Source: Listeria fleischmannii subsp. fleischmannii LU2006-1 | Lineage (GTDB): Bacteria > Bacillota > Bacilli > Lactobacillales > Listeriaceae | Reading direction: 5' to 3' | NCBI RefSeq assembly: GCF_000344175.1 | Contig: NZ_ALWW01000003.1 | Location: forward strand, 26 to 64,025 | Length of the DNA: 64,000 nt | Shown: positions 50,051-60,597 of the stretch, in pieces | Position numbering within the stretch: position 1 is the first letter of the stretch | Layout: every line of letters starts with the position of its first letter | Made by a program: the position numbers and the translations under genes | The notes under the pieces: model-generated | Databases searched by the model: none | Seen by the model: the letters and a program-made list of their open reading frames with translations, nothing else | Told to the model about the DNA's origin: nothing

Positions 50051-51583
50051 TTAATGTGCCTCCTCAAATGACTGTTTGCCTGCAGGTATTTGCTTCGTAC
50101 TAGCATTTAAATAGGCCTTGGCACTGGCCGCTAGAACGTCATGATCAATGCCAATTCCGTGTATCTCTTCATGCGCCTCGTTTTGAATCACAACATGAAC
50201 TTCTGCTTGAGCATCTTGGCCTGGTGTGATGGCCTGAATATGATAATTGACAAGCGTCACATTTTGGTTAAGTAAACGGTTGATTGTATTATAAATGGCT
50301 TCAATACTACCGGCACCCGTTGCAGCATCCTCACGCACGCCTTGTTTGCCTTCCGTTCGAACCACTGCCGCCTGAACACCACCCGTCACATATTGCACCT
50401 GCAAGTGGGCGAGTGTTTCATCTTCAGCCGTTTCAGAAGCTTGGCCCACAACTAACGCATGCAAATCCGCTTCTGAAATTTCCTTTTTCACATCTGCCAG
50501 ATTTTTAAAACGTTTAAAAGCCTCGTTTTGCTCTTCTTCTGAAAGCGAGTAGCCTAGTTCTTCCATACGCGTGTTAAACGCATGACGTCCAGAAAGTTTT
50601 CCAAGAGGAAGTGAATTTTTTTGAACCCCAACAAGAGCAGGCGTAATAATTTCATACGTATCCGGATTTTTAAGAACCCCGTCTTGATGGATGCCCGATT
50701 CATGTGCATAGGCGTTGCCACCAATAACCGCTTTGTTTCTGGGAACAGGCATTCCAGAAAGGCGACTCACTAGGTCGCTTGTTGCTTTAATTTGATTTAA
50801 TGTGATATTTGTTTCGGTTTGGTAGAAATCTTTTCGAATATGAAGGGCAACAGCCACTTCTTCAAGCGCTGTATTACCTGCCCGTTCTCCAATACCATTA
50901 ATGGCACCTTCAACGCGTCTTGCACCGTTTTCAATCGCTGCAAGTGAATTGGCAACCGCCATACCAAGATCATCATGACAATGAGACGAAAAAATAACCT
51001 CATCAAATTGCGGGATATTGGCTTTTAAATCGCGGAAAAGTTGACCAAATTCGCTTGGGTTTGTGTAGCCAACGGTATCCGGAATATTAATCACTTTAGC
51101 GCCAGCAAGAATGGCAGTTTGAACGGCCTCAATTAGAAAAGCACGATCTGTACGTGTCGCATCTTCTGGTGAAAATTGAACAATGTCAAATAATTTTCTA
51201 GCAAAAGTAACGTGATGTTTAATAGAAGCTAAAACTTCGTCTTTGGTCATTTTGAGTTTGTACTGCATATGAACGTCGCTTGTTGCCAGGAAAATATGCA
51301 GTTGCGGATGTTTCGCATGTTTTAGCGCTTCATGTGCCCGGAGAATATCTTGTTCGCGGCAACGTGCGAGGCCAGTCACACTAGTAGTTGTCATGGCCTC
51401 ACTAATCGCTTTTACACATTCAAAATCGCCTGAAGATGAAATCGGAAAACCGGCTTCGATGACATCCACACCAAGTTTCTCCAGTTGTAAGGCGATTCTG
51501 ACTTTCTCCTTTACATCAAAATTTACTCCAGGGGTCTGTTCGCCGTCGCGAAGTGTAGTATCAAAAAACTGGATTTTTTTCAT
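50051..51583 (-). CDS. leuA: 2-isopropylmalate synthase
   Basis: 510 aa with TGAGGTGA. TIM-barrel catalytic domain starting [15 protein letters not shown], metal ligands in [16 protein letters not shown] (HCHDD core), then the flexible subdomain and C-terminal LeuA regulatory domain (from about 390) that binds leucine for feedback inhibition. Condenses acetyl-CoA with 2-oxoisovalerate, the first leucine-specific step. Confidence 0.97.
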   Translation of the reverse strand: MKKIQFFDTTLRDGEQTPGVNFDVKEKVRIALQLEKLGVDVIEAGFPISSSGDFECVKAISEAMTTTSVTGLARCREQDILRAHEALKHAKHPQLHIFLATSDVHMQYKLKMTKDEVLASIKHHVTFARKLFDIVQFSPEDATRTDRAFLIEAVQTAILAGAKVINIPDTVGYTNPSEFGQLFRDLKANIPQFDEVIFSSHCHDDLGMAVANSLAAIENGARRVEGAINGIGERAGNTALEEVAVALHIRKDFYQTETNITLNQIKATSDLVSRLSGMPVPRNKAVIGGNAYAHESGIHQDGVLKNPDTYEIITPALVGVQKNSLPLGKLSGRHAFNTRMEELGYSLSEEEQNEAFKRFKNLADVKKEISEADLHALVVGQASETAEDETLAHLQVQYVTGGVQAAVVRTEGKQGVREDAATGAGSIEAIYNTINRLLNQNVTLVNYHIQAITPGQDAQAEVHVVIQNEAHEEIHGIGIDHDVLAASAKAYLNASTKQIPAGKQSFEEAH

Positions 51584-51613
51584 TCGATTTCACCTCATTA
51601 GATTTTTTTAGAA

Positions 51614-52663
<1,050 letters not shown>

Positions 52664-53152
52664 CTAAAGTTTTTTTGGGCTACGTGTAAACCCAGTTACA
52701 CCAGTACGCGCCATTTGCTTGATGCCATATGGCCTGACAATATCAACAAATGCATCCACTTTTTCACTCGTCCCCGTTACTTGAATGACAACATTTTTCG
52801 TACCTACATCTATGACCGTTGCACGAAAAGGTTCAATAACAGCCGTAAGTTCAGCTCGAACAGGGGCGGGGGCGTTAATTTTCACTAAAGCTAATTCCCG
52901 CTCAATATGTGGGTCATCTGTAATATCACTGACCTTTAATACATCAATTTGTTTATTTAATTGCTTAGTCACTTGTTCAATCTCATAAAGTGAGTCCACA
53001 TGAACAACAATTGTAATTCGTGAAACATTCGGTGTCTCCGTCCAGCCGACAGAAATGCTATCAATATTGTATTGTCGCCTTGAAATAACACCTGTTATCC
53101 GGTTTAAAACACCAGAGGCATTATTCACCGTTGCCGTAATAATTCTACGCAT
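52664..53152 (-). CDS. ilvN: acetolactate synthase small (regulatory) subunit
   Basis: 162 aa from ATG at 53152 with GGGAG nine bases upstream; the longer frame from 53314 is an overlap with ilvB. N-terminal ACT domain (MRRIITATVNNASGVLNRI, core VNNASGVLNRITG) binding valine, and a C-terminal ALS_ss_C domain. Activates and confers feedback inhibition on IlvB. Starts one base after the ilvB stop. Confidence 0.96.
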   Translation of the reverse strand: MRRIITATVNNASGVLNRITGVISRRQYNIDSISVGWTETPNVSRITIVVHVDSLYEIEQVTKQLNKQIDVLKVSDITDDPHIERELALVKINAPAPVRAELTAVIEPFRATVIDVGTKNVVIQVTGTSEKVDAFVDIVRPYGIKQMARTGVTGFTRSPKKL

Positions 53153-53153
53153 C

Positions 53154-54860
53154 TCACTCGACTCCCTCCATCTGGTGATTCGGTTTTCCACTTGGCACCA
53201 TAGGTAGCACAAGCTCATCCTTTGCAATATGCACATCAATAACAACAGGACCATCGTATGAAAAAGCTTCGTGTAATTTTTCATAAAGCGCATCAGGTTC
53301 TGTGATACGTACACTCTTTACACCATATGCCTCACCAAGTTTCACAAAATCAGGCTGACTTTGGAAAATGGAGTGTGAAAAACGCTCGTTATGGAATTTT
53401 TCTTGCCACTGTCTGACCATCCCAAGAGAACCATTGTTTAAAATAACCGTTTTAAGCGCGATACCATAATCATTTAAAATCGCCAGTTCCTGTGAAGTCA
53501 TTTGAAATCCACCATCGCCAACAAAGGCGACGACCGTTTTATTTGGAAAAGCAAGCTTGGCCCCAATTCCAGCAGGAATACCAAATCCCATCGTGCCAAG
53601 TCCGCCACTTGTAATAATTTGATGGTCGAACTGGAAAGGATAAAATTGTGCTACCCACATTTGATGTTGCCCAACATCCGTTGCGACAAGCGCCTCGCCA
53701 TTTGTAAGTTCACCAATTAATTCAATGACTTTTTGGGGTTTAATTTCAGCGTTTTGTTCGCGGTCATAGGAATAGGGATGACGTGATTTTCGCGTCATAT
53801 TCAATTTATGCCAGTGTGAGATATCCTCTTTTTCAGGCAAAGTGATTTTTAAAATGTGTTGTAAGGTTTCATTAATATCTGCTACGATTGGAATTTGTGT
53901 AGGAATGATTTTTCCAATTTCAGCAGGATCAATATCAATATGTGCAATCACCGCATGTTTAGCGAATTCTTTTGGTGCGCTTGCTAATCGGTCATCAAAT
54001 CTTGATCCGAAGTTGATTAACAAATCACAGTCCGTGAGCGCCATATTCGCCGCATAGGAACCATGCATGCCTCCCATTCCAAGGAAAAGTTCATGCGATG
54101 TGGGAAAGCTTCCAAGACCAAGTAATGTATTTACAACAGGTATTTCATAACGTTCTGCAAATTCTAAAAGTTCTGCTGTTGCTCGCGAATGATTGACCCC
54201 AGCGCCCGCTAAAATAAGAGGTTTATTCGCTTTTTCAAGAGCGCGCATTAACTTATCAATTTGAAGCGGATTCGGCAAATAAGTAGGCTGGTAGCCAGGT
54301 AAATCAATGGTGTCAGGATGAACCGTATCCGTTTGACTAATCCCAATATCTTTTGGAATGTCAATCACAACAGGTCCTTTTCTACCGGTGTTTGCAATAT
54401 GAAACGCTTCATTCACAATTCTTGGTAAATCACACACATCGCGAACTTGATAATTGTATTTTGTAATTGGAATGGTAAGGCCAATCATGTCGGCTTCCTG
54501 AAACGCATCTTTACCAATTCCTGGTGTGTGAACTTGCCCTGTAAATACAACAAGTGGAATAGAATCACTCATCGCATCTGCAATGCCGGTCAAGACATTT
54601 GTTGCACCAGGTCCGCTCGTGACAACGACAACGCCAGGTTTACCAGTTACTTTTGCATAACCTTCAGCGGCATGAATGGCTCCTTGTTCATGTCTCGCCA
54701 AAATATGTGGAATTGGCGAGTCATAAAACGCATCATATAAGGGTAAAACTGCACCGCCAGGGTAGCCGAAAATCATTTCCACTTGTTGGTTATTTAGGGC
54801 ATCAATGAGGAGTTCGGATCCTGTTTTTAGTGCTGTACTGCTCGTTTCATTTTTTAGCAT
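53154..54860 (-). CDS. ilvB: acetolactate synthase large (catalytic) subunit
   Basis: 568 aa from ATG at 54860, six bases after GAGGTG. Thiamine-diphosphate enzyme: catalytic Glu in [16 protein letters not shown] (core RHEQGA), FAD-binding middle domain and ThDP/magnesium motif [15 protein letters not shown]...NNGSLGM. Condenses two pyruvates or pyruvate with 2-oxobutyrate. Second gene of the operon. Confidence 0.97.
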   Translation of the reverse strand: MLKNETSSTALKTGSELLIDALNNQQVEMIFGYPGGAVLPLYDAFYDSPIPHILARHEQGAIHAAEGYAKVTGKPGVVVVTSGPGATNVLTGIADAMSDSIPLVVFTGQVHTPGIGKDAFQEADMIGLTIPITKYNYQVRDVCDLPRIVNEAFHIANTGRKGPVVIDIPKDIGISQTDTVHPDTIDLPGYQPTYLPNPLQIDKLMRALEKANKPLILAGAGVNHSRATAELLEFAERYEIPVVNTLLGLGSFPTSHELFLGMGGMHGSYAANMALTDCDLLINFGSRFDDRLASAPKEFAKHAVIAHIDIDPAEIGKIIPTQIPIVADINETLQHILKITLPEKEDISHWHKLNMTRKSRHPYSYDREQNAEIKPQKVIELIGELTNGEALVATDVGQHQMWVAQFYPFQFDHQIITSGGLGTMGFGIPAGIGAKLAFPNKTVVAFVGDGGFQMTSQELAILNDYGIALKTVILNNGSLGMVRQWQEKFHNERFSHSIFQSQPDFVKLGEAYGVKSVRITEPDALYEKLHEAFSYDGPVVIDVHIAKDELVLPMVPSGKPNHQMEGVE

Positions 54861-54875
54861 TGCCATCACCTCGTT

Positions 54876-56567
54876 TTAATCTAATAAGTCTTCAGGGATT
54901 TTCATAACGCCGCCCGTATGTGCAGACGTAACAAGCGCTGTGTAACGCGCCAAATACCCGGTTTTTACTTTGGCTTTAAAAGGAGCGAGTTCTTGTTTAC
55001 GCGCTTCTAGTTCTTCATCAGACACATCAACATTTAGCGTACGATTTGGTAAATCAATAATAATTTGATCCCCGTCACGAACGAGTGCAATCGGTCCACC
55101 AGCTGCCGCTTCGGGTGAAATATGACCAACCGCGATGCCTCGCGTTGCCCCGGAGAATCGGCCATCTGTAATAAGGGCAACATCTTTACCAAGACCACGA
55201 CCAACGATAGAAGAGGTTGGTGCAAGCATTTCTGGCATTCCTGGTCCGCCTTTTGGTCCCTCATAGCGAATCACAACGACATGACCTTCTTTTACAGTAT
55301 GGTCATCAATCGCGCTAACCGCTTCATCGTGAGAGCTAAAGCAAATGGCTTCTCCTTTAAACACTTGAACAGAAGGATCGACACCGCCCACTTTAATTGC
55401 GGCTCCTTTTGGTGCAATATTGCCAAATAATATCGATAAGCCACCAACAGGGCTATAAGGATCTTCTTTCGGATGAATGACTTTTTCATTATGGATTGCT
55501 GCATCCGCCACATTTTCACGAAGCGTTTTTCCTGTTACCGTGATTCTATCGGGGTGAATGGCATTTTCAAGTTCCACAAGTTCTTTGATGATAGCTGAAA
55601 CGCCACCCGCCTCATGAACATCGTGCATCGAATAGGCAGAAGAAGGGGCGATTTTAGAAAGGTAGGGAACACGAGCAGCAATATCGTTAATTCGCTCAAG
55701 CTCATAATCAATGCCCGCTTCACTAGCAAGCGCAAGCGTGTGAAGAACCGTATTGGTTGAGCCCCCCATCGCCATATCAAGCGCAAAGGCATCATCAATC
55801 GCGTCTTTCGTTACAATGTCTTTCGGGCGAATATCTTTTTTAACTAAATCCATTAAGTGAAATGCAGATTTACGAATAAGTTCGCGCCGGTCATCTGATA
55901 CAGCTAATGTCGTCCCGTTTCCCGGAAGAGCAAGACCTAGAATTTCCATCAGACAATTCATTGAGTTGGCAGTGAACATCCCTGCGCAAGAGCCGCAAGT
56001 TGGACACGCGTTTGCTTCCATATCTAAAAACTCCTCTTTAGACATAGAGCCCTCTTTAAAAGCTCCTACAGCTTCAAAAACAGATGAGAGTGTGAGCGCC
56101 TTTCCTTCAGCAGAGAGACCGGCTTTCATTGGCCCGCCCGAGCAGAAGATAGCTGGAACGTTTGTCCGAACTGAGGCAAGCAACATGCCAGGTGTAATTT
56201 TGTCGCAATTCGGAATATAAAACACGCCATCGAACCAGTGAGCATTAATAACCGTTTCAGCTGCATCCGCAATAATTTCGCGGCTAGGAAGAGAATAGCG
56301 CATTCCGATGTGACCCATTGCGATACCATCATCAACTCCGATTGTATTAAACTCAAACGGAATTCCGCCAGCTTCTCGAATAGCTTCTTTCGCCACATCC
56401 GCAAGTTCGCGAAGGTGAACATGGCCGGGAACGATATCAATATAAGAGTTACAAATGGCGATAAATGGTTTGTTCATATCACCGGGACTTTTGAGTTGGC
56501 CTGTTGCATGTAGTAAACTTCTTGCAGGTGCTTGTTCCACACCTTTTTTTATTTTATCACTTCGCAT
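54876..56567 (-). CDS. ilvD: dihydroxy-acid dehydratase
   Basis: 563 aa from ATG at 56567 with AAAAGGGGTAGGA (start at 56585 lies before it). Iron-sulfur dehydratase: cluster Cys in [10 protein letters not shown] and [11 protein letters not shown], magnesium site with carbamylatable Lys between, and C-terminal [10 protein letters not shown]. Yields 2-oxoisovalerate or 2-oxo-3-methylvalerate. First structural gene after the attenuator. Confidence 0.97.
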   Translation of the reverse strand: MRSDKIKKGVEQAPARSLLHATGQLKSPGDMNKPFIAICNSYIDIVPGHVHLRELADVAKEAIREAGGIPFEFNTIGVDDGIAMGHIGMRYSLPSREIIADAAETVINAHWFDGVFYIPNCDKITPGMLLASVRTNVPAIFCSGGPMKAGLSAEGKALTLSSVFEAVGAFKEGSMSKEEFLDMEANACPTCGSCAGMFTANSMNCLMEILGLALPGNGTTLAVSDDRRELIRKSAFHLMDLVKKDIRPKDIVTKDAIDDAFALDMAMGGSTNTVLHTLALASEAGIDYELERINDIAARVPYLSKIAPSSAYSMHDVHEAGGVSAIIKELVELENAIHPDRITVTGKTLRENVADAAIHNEKVIHPKEDPYSPVGGLSILFGNIAPKGAAIKVGGVDPSVQVFKGEAICFSSHDEAVSAIDDHTVKEGHVVVIRYEGPKGGPGMPEMLAPTSSIVGRGLGKDVALITDGRFSGATRGIAVGHISPEAAAGGPIALVRDGDQIIIDLPNRTLNVDVSDEELEARKQELAPFKAKVKTGYLARYTALVTSAHTGGVMKIPEDLLD

Positions 56568-56656
56568 ATTCCTACCCCTTTTCACTTCATTAATAATCTA
56601 AGCAGAATTTTATGAATTTACTAATTATAAGGAAATACGTAAAATCCTAGCAATAG

Positions 56657-56767
56657 AAAAAGCACCCCAATTTTGTTCCAAACAAAATGGGATGCTTTGA
56701 AAGAATCCCATTTAAGTAACCTAAACAGGACTCGAAACCGCCGTTAAAACGCGAATTCAAAGTCCTG
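56657..56767 (-). ncRNA. attenuator of the ilv-leu operon (terminator, antiterminator, leader hairpin)
   Basis: On the minus strand after the leader peptide: hairpin CAGGACT / AGTCCTG (56726-56767). Next an antiterminator pairing AATGGGAT with ATCCCATT (56686-56693 and 56705-56712), then a terminator AGCATCCCATTTTGTT with its GU-tolerant complement and a U run (56657-56698). Antiterminator and terminator share the ATCCCATT arm, so they exclude each other. Corresponds in place to Rli60 of L. monocytogenes. Confidence 0.9.
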
Positions 56768-56815
56768 CTAGAGTAATAAAATTGTAATGACGGCATTAAA
56801 ATTTACTTGTTTCAT
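56768..56815 (-). CDS. ilv-leu leader peptide
   Basis: 15-residue ORF MKQVNFNAVITILLL from ATG at 56815, nine bases after AAGGAG; an in-frame ATG at 56821 would add two residues but is only three bases from the site. Seven of the last eight codons include Val, Ile or Leu (V-I-T-I-L-L-L), ending right at the first attenuator hairpin. This is the signature of ribosome-mediated attenuation by branched-chain amino acids. Confidence 0.9.
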   Translation of the reverse strand: MKQVNFNAVITILLL

Positions 56816-56909
56816 GGTCATTAACTCCTTTTAATAAAATGGGATAGAATCATTCATAATTTACTACACCAAAGCTTTAAATCTAGCAAGTGATGTAATG
56901 TTATTATTA

Positions 56910-56938
56910 AATATAAACGTGTTCCAGGCGGAAGTCAA
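56910..56938 (-). promoter_or_regulatory. ilv-leu operon promoter
   Basis: -35 TTGACT (56933-56938), 17-nt spacer, -10 TATATT (56910-56915), about 85 bases before the leader-peptide ribosome site. Confidence 0.85.
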
Positions 56939-56950
56939 CAGTTATTTGTA

Positions 56951-56965
56951 AATTTTCCGTCAGTT
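56951..56965 (-). promoter_or_regulatory. possible CodY box upstream of the ilv-leu promoter
   Basis: Plus-strand AATTTTCCGTCAGTT matches the palindromic CodY consensus AATTTTCWGAAAATT with four mismatches. It lies 13 bases upstream of the -35. CodY control of this operon is known in L. monocytogenes; this site is weak. Confidence 0.4.
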
Positions 56966-57132
56966 TAGACAATTCAATGATTACAAAAGATTAAAATGAT
57001 TAATTAGTACCAGGTATAACAATCGGCTAATAACAATAAAGAAAGCGGATTCATTCGAGTTCGCGAATAGAAAAGACAGAAAATTTTTATTTTTTTAATC
57101 AGGATTGTTTTATTTTTATGAGGATAAACACC

Positions 57133-57148
57133 ATAATTGTACAATTAT
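57133..57148. promoter_or_regulatory. perfect 16-bp palindrome before the GNAT gene
   Basis: ATAATTGTACAATTAT with no loop, followed by AG and a T run, 58 bases before the acetyltransferase start. It looks like a MarR/OhrR-type operator. The rest of the gap 56966-57205 is AT-rich with nothing else recognised. Confidence 0.45.
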
Positions 57149-57205
57149 AGTTTTTTTTTGATAAATTTAAAGTAGCAAATTTGATGAGGAAAGTAAGGGA
57201 AGGGA

Positions 57206-57727
57206 ATGAAACCATTAGAAACCAAGCGCTTACTTTTAATTGAGTATACGTTTGAAATGATTGAAGCAACCATAAAAGGTATTTCTGAACTTGAAAAGGT
57301 TACTGGTTATGATGTTTCAGAAGATTGGCCAGGGATTGATTTCTTTTTCTATTTACCTTATGTGCTTGAAAATGTTAAAAATAAACCTGAAATGACAAAG
57401 TGGACAAGGCTTGTTGTTTTAAAAGAAGAAGGGATTGTAATTGGAGAAATTGGCGGCCAAGGAAATCCTGATGAAACAGGTGAAATTGAACTTGGATATA
57501 GTATTGTAACAGACTATCAAGGTCACGGATACATGAAAGAAGCTTTATCAGGCATGATTGAGTGGCTTTTAAAACAAAAAAAGATAAAACGCATTTTTGC
57601 TCGCTCATTTGAACAAAATACAGCTTCCATACAAGTTTTAAAAGGAACAGGCTTTATTTATCAAGAAGGGCATGATGAGATGCAACTTGGCGGGAAAATT
57701 ACACTTTGGGAGCTAGAAAACAAATGA
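57206..57727 (+). CDS. GNAT family N-acetyltransferase, RimJ/RimL-like
   Basis: 173 aa with AAGGGAAGGGA. Starts KPLETKRLLLI, typical of RimJ/RimL-like enzymes. Motif A, the acetyl-CoA loop, reads DYQGHGYMKEA (Q/R-x-x-G-x-G/A); motif B is NTASIQVLKGTGF. Substrate unknown. The stop overlaps the next start (ATGA). Confidence 0.88.
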   Translation: MKPLETKRLLLIEYTFEMIEATIKGISELEKVTGYDVSEDWPGIDFFFYLPYVLENVKNKPEMTKWTRLVVLKEEGIVIGEIGGQGNPDETGEIELGYSIVTDYQGHGYMKEALSGMIEWLLKQKKIKRIFARSFEQNTASIQVLKGTGFIYQEGHDEMQLGGKITLWELENK

Positions 57728-58191
57728 TGATTATTCCTTCTGGAAAACCTAAGATATGGGATAAAAATCCGAAATTGGGTTCTTGTGAGGCAAGAAAAGC
57801 ATATACCGGAACCTTTCATAAGCTTTGCCAGCGTTATGCAGAACAATTCGCGGATGAATATGTTATTTTATCCCCCAAATACGGTTTTCTGCACCCAAAT
57901 GATATCCTAGGAGCCACCTACGACGTACGCTTTAATCAAAAAGGTGTCACAAAAGATACCATTCAACTAGACGCTTTAAGAGCCCAGTGGCAAATGCTTC
58001 AACTTAAAAATCAGGAAGAGGTTATCCTTTTAGGTGGCAAAAAATACGGTCCGCTCTTGGAAGAAATTAGTGGGGGAAAGCAATCTTTCACGCAGCCACT
58101 CATTGGCTATTCGGGGATTGGCGTGATGCAGGCTCATTTGAAACAAGCCATTTTAACAAATAAAGAACTAGATGCGCGTGAGCATAAATAA
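57724..58191 (+). CDS. DUF6884-like protein
   Basis: 155 aa from ATG at 57724 overlapping the acetyltransferase stop. The N-terminal region has SCEARKAYTGTFHKLCQRYAEQF (cores CEARKAYTG, KLCQRYAE), then VILSPKYGFLHPND and ILLGGKKYGPLLEE. SPKYGFL/SAKYGLL blocks are typical of DUF6884, small alpha/beta proteins of unknown function sometimes near phage or nucleoside-processing genes. Translational coupling suggests joint action with the acetyltransferase. Confidence in the family name is moderate. Confidence 0.65.
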   Translation: MMIIPSGKPKIWDKNPKLGSCEARKAYTGTFHKLCQRYAEQFADEYVILSPKYGFLHPNDILGATYDVRFNQKGVTKDTIQLDALRAQWQMLQLKNQEEVILLGGKKYGPLLEEISGGKQSFTQPLIGYSGIGVMQAHLKQAILTNKELDAREHK

Positions 58192-58305
58192 TGCAGCAGT
58201 AATAAGTAAAAAGAGTACGCCCATATTTATATTTTTGCGAATAAAAAAGTAAAGTGATTGAAGAAGCATGAGTATACAAAGGGCGATAGCGATTGTGTGT
58301 AACAT
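58168..58305 (-). CDS. 45-residue small membrane protein
   Basis: ATG at 58305 with a perfect AGGAGG (58314-58319) eight bases upstream. Two hydrophobic helices, LHTIAIALCILMLLQSLYFF split as IAIALCILMLL and MGVLFLLITAALFML, joined by the basic turn FIRKNIN. Convergent with the DUF6884-like gene, overlapping its last 24 bases, and 18 bases after yueI ribosome-site-distal end on the same strand, so probably downstream in the yueI transcript. Function unknown. Confidence 0.75.
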   Translation of the reverse strand: MLHTIAIALCILMLLQSLYFFIRKNINMGVLFLLITAALFMLTRI

Positions 58306-58323
58306 GAATGGAACCTCCTGTTA

Positions 58324-58755
58324 TTAATTCAAAATTTCTTTGATTTTGTCTAAAAGGGAGCGTTTCTCTTTTTTTTCAACCTCTTTTTGCTCCTCATGTA
58401 AGTGAATATCTGGAATATTCACTTCTTTAGTGTCCGCTAAGACAAGGTAAATATCGGTGTCATCTTCACCACGCGATACGATAGAAAATTCATGTTTGGT
58501 TCGCTCGGCAATTTGGATGTAAGGACGGAGCATACTATAGCCAAGTGCGCCATTTAAAAGTAGTTTCGAATCTTTGTAAGCGATGATTTTTTGCTCAAGC
58601 TCGGGTAACATTTTTTTTGCAAGCACTTCGCTTTTATCTAAAGCCACAATGACGCGTTCTCGGTAAGTACCTAAATATTTCTTTTTTTCTGCTGGATTCA
58701 ATTCTTTAGGACCATACATTCCATTTTCGATGTAATCTTGCACATTATCAGCCAT
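58324..58755 (-). CDS. yueI: YueI family protein (DUF1694)
   Basis: 143 aa with AAAGGAG ten bases before ATG. Soluble alpha/beta protein; GTYRERVIVALDKSEV near residue 30 and GYSMLRPYIQIAERT are the DUF1694 core. Charged C-terminal tail. Function unknown; conserved next to zwf in Listeria. Confidence 0.85.
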   Translation of the reverse strand: MADNVQDYIENGMYGPKELNPAEKKKYLGTYRERVIVALDKSEVLAKKMLPELEQKIIAYKDSKLLLNGALGYSMLRPYIQIAERTKHEFSIVSRGEDDTDIYLVLADTKEVNIPDIHLHEEQKEVEKKEKRSLLDKIKEILN

Positions 58756-58838
58756 TTTAAGAAAACTCCTTTAAGATTATTCTCTTCCATTTTAGCATGT
58801 GGTGTTATTATTTCAAGTTTTCTCAAAATCAACATCTA

Positions 58839-58871
58839 AAAAGCCCCGAAAGCAAACGCTTTGGGGCTTTA
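58839..58871 (-). terminator. rho-independent terminator of zwf
   Basis: AAAGCCCCGAAAGC / GCTTTGGGGCTTT stem with 4-nt loop, followed by U-rich sequence on the minus strand. Confidence 0.92.
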
Positions 58872-58873
58872 TT

Positions 58874-60361
58874 TTATTCTTCTTCGTGTACCTTAAACCA
58901 ACTAAATCCGTCTTTAGTAAGTAATTCGTCAGCTTCGTCTGGTCCCATAGTGCCAGGCTTGTAGTTTGGAAAATGGGTATCGGTGCCTTTCCAAACATCA
59001 GCTACATGATCAATGAAATTCCACGATAAGCTCACTTCATCCCAGTGGGAGAAGTACGTTGCATCCCCGCGTAAGCAGTCTAAAATGAGTTTTTCGTATG
59101 CTTCTGGTGTATTCATTCCGTCCGGAGACGAGTGTGCGTAGTTTAAATTAACCGGCATCGTTTCCATTCCTTGGCCAGGTTTTTTAACGTTTAAATGTAA
59201 GGTAATCCCTTCATTAGGCTGAATATGAATAACAAGCACATTGCCGCCTAGTGCCGCCATATCACCAGAAAATAAATTCATCGGTACATCTTTAAAACGA
59301 ATAGCGATTTGTGTCGCTTTACCAGCAAGGCGTTTACCTGTTCGAATATAAAAAGGTACACCCGTCCAGCGGAAATTATCAATAAGGAGTTTAGCTGCTA
59401 CAAAGGTTTCTGTGTTAGATTCAGGGTTGACATTATCTTCCTCGCGGTACCCTTTTAACTCTTTACCAAAAGCGTGACCTGCACTGTATTGCCCACGAAT
59501 AAAGTTTTTTAACACTTCTTCGCCTTCATAAACACGAAGCGAGCGGAGTGCACGTACTTTTTCGTGGCGAATTTCTTTTGTCGAAAGTTTAATAGGGGGT
59601 TCCATAGCAAGTAAAGAAACGATTTGTAATATATGATTTTGAACCATATCACGAAGTGCGCCGCTCTCATCATAATAGCGCCCGCGGTCTTCAACACCTA
59701 AAGTTTCACTTAGTGTTACTTGAATATTATCAATATAACGATTATTCCAAAGCGATTCAATGATAGAATTAGCGAAGCGGATAACGGAAATATTTTGAAT
59801 CATTTCTTTACCTAGATAATGGTCGATACGATAAATTTCATCTTCATGAAAAGCTTCACGAAGCGAATCATTTAATTCTTTAGCGCTCTCTAAATCATGG
59901 CCGAATGGTTTTTCAATAATAAGACGGTGGAAACCTTTCGTATCTACAAAACCTTCAGATTTAATGCGACTTGCGATAATACCAAAGAAATTTGGCGCCA
60001 TCGCGAGATAAAAAATACGGTTACCAGCTAAATCATACTTTTGATCAAGACTATCGGACAACGTTTTAAGCGAAACGTAAGATTCTTTATTAGTGACATC
60101 ATGTGATTGATAGTAAAAATGGCTTGCAAATTCATCGGCTTCAGCACTGGAAGTTGCAATATCTTGAATAGATTCTTTCACTTTATCGCGGAAAAAATCA
60201 TTACTCCATTCTCGGCGCGCGGTACCAATAACAGCGAAATTTTTCTTGAGATAGCCTTTGCTAAATAAATGATATAGCGAAGGGTAAAGTTTTCGATTTG
60301 CTAAATCTCCCGTACCGCCAAAAATTGTAATCAAAGCTTTTTGTTCTAAATTGTCTGTCAT
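58874..60361 (-). CDS. zwf: glucose-6-phosphate 1-dehydrogenase
   Basis: 495 aa with AGAGGG. NADP-binding IFGGTGDLANRKLYPSL (core GGTGDLANRK) and substrate/catalytic motif RIDHYLGKE are intact, with EKPFGHD upstream. First enzyme of the oxidative pentose phosphate pathway, producing NADPH. Single gene with its own promoter and terminator. Confidence 0.97.
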   Translation of the reverse strand: MTDNLEQKALITIFGGTGDLANRKLYPSLYHLFSKGYLKKNFAVIGTARREWSNDFFRDKVKESIQDIATSSAEADEFASHFYYQSHDVTNKESYVSLKTLSDSLDQKYDLAGNRIFYLAMAPNFFGIIASRIKSEGFVDTKGFHRLIIEKPFGHDLESAKELNDSLREAFHEDEIYRIDHYLGKEMIQNISVIRFANSIIESLWNNRYIDNIQVTLSETLGVEDRGRYYDESGALRDMVQNHILQIVSLLAMEPPIKLSTKEIRHEKVRALRSLRVYEGEEVLKNFIRGQYSAGHAFGKELKGYREEDNVNPESNTETFVAAKLLIDNFRWTGVPFYIRTGKRLAGKATQIAIRFKDVPMNLFSGDMAALGGNVLVIHIQPNEGITLHLNVKKPGQGMETMPVNLNYAHSSPDGMNTPEAYEKLILDCLRGDATYFSHWDEVSLSWNFIDHVADVWKGTDTHFPNYKPGTMGPDEADELLTKDGFSWFKVHEEE

Positions 60362-60449
60362 ACGTACTTACCCTCTTTCTCGTTTCTGCTTTCACAAGGA
60401 TTACCTTTTATAAGTAACTCGAGCACAAAAAGCTCTATAGCTCCATACT

Positions 60450-60478
60450 ATTTTATCCATTAAAATATGATTGTGCAA
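60450..60478 (-). promoter_or_regulatory. zwf promoter
   Basis: -35 TTGCAC (60473-60478), 17-nt spacer, -10 TAAAAT (60450-60455), about 90 bases before the zwf start. Confidence 0.65.
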
Positions 60479-60597
60479 CTGTTTGAACCAGAAAAGAAAT
60501 CAAAGTTTATTTGAAAGCGTTTTATTGCAAGTATCCATTCCATTTTTTTTTGAGTATGATAAAATGAAACATATTGATTTAGAAAGTTGGGAGTAAA

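Noticed and set aside
56657-56830. T-box riboswitch upstream of ilvD
   Set aside because: No GGGTGG-ACCGCG core or stem I; a leader peptide and mutually exclusive hairpins explain the region.
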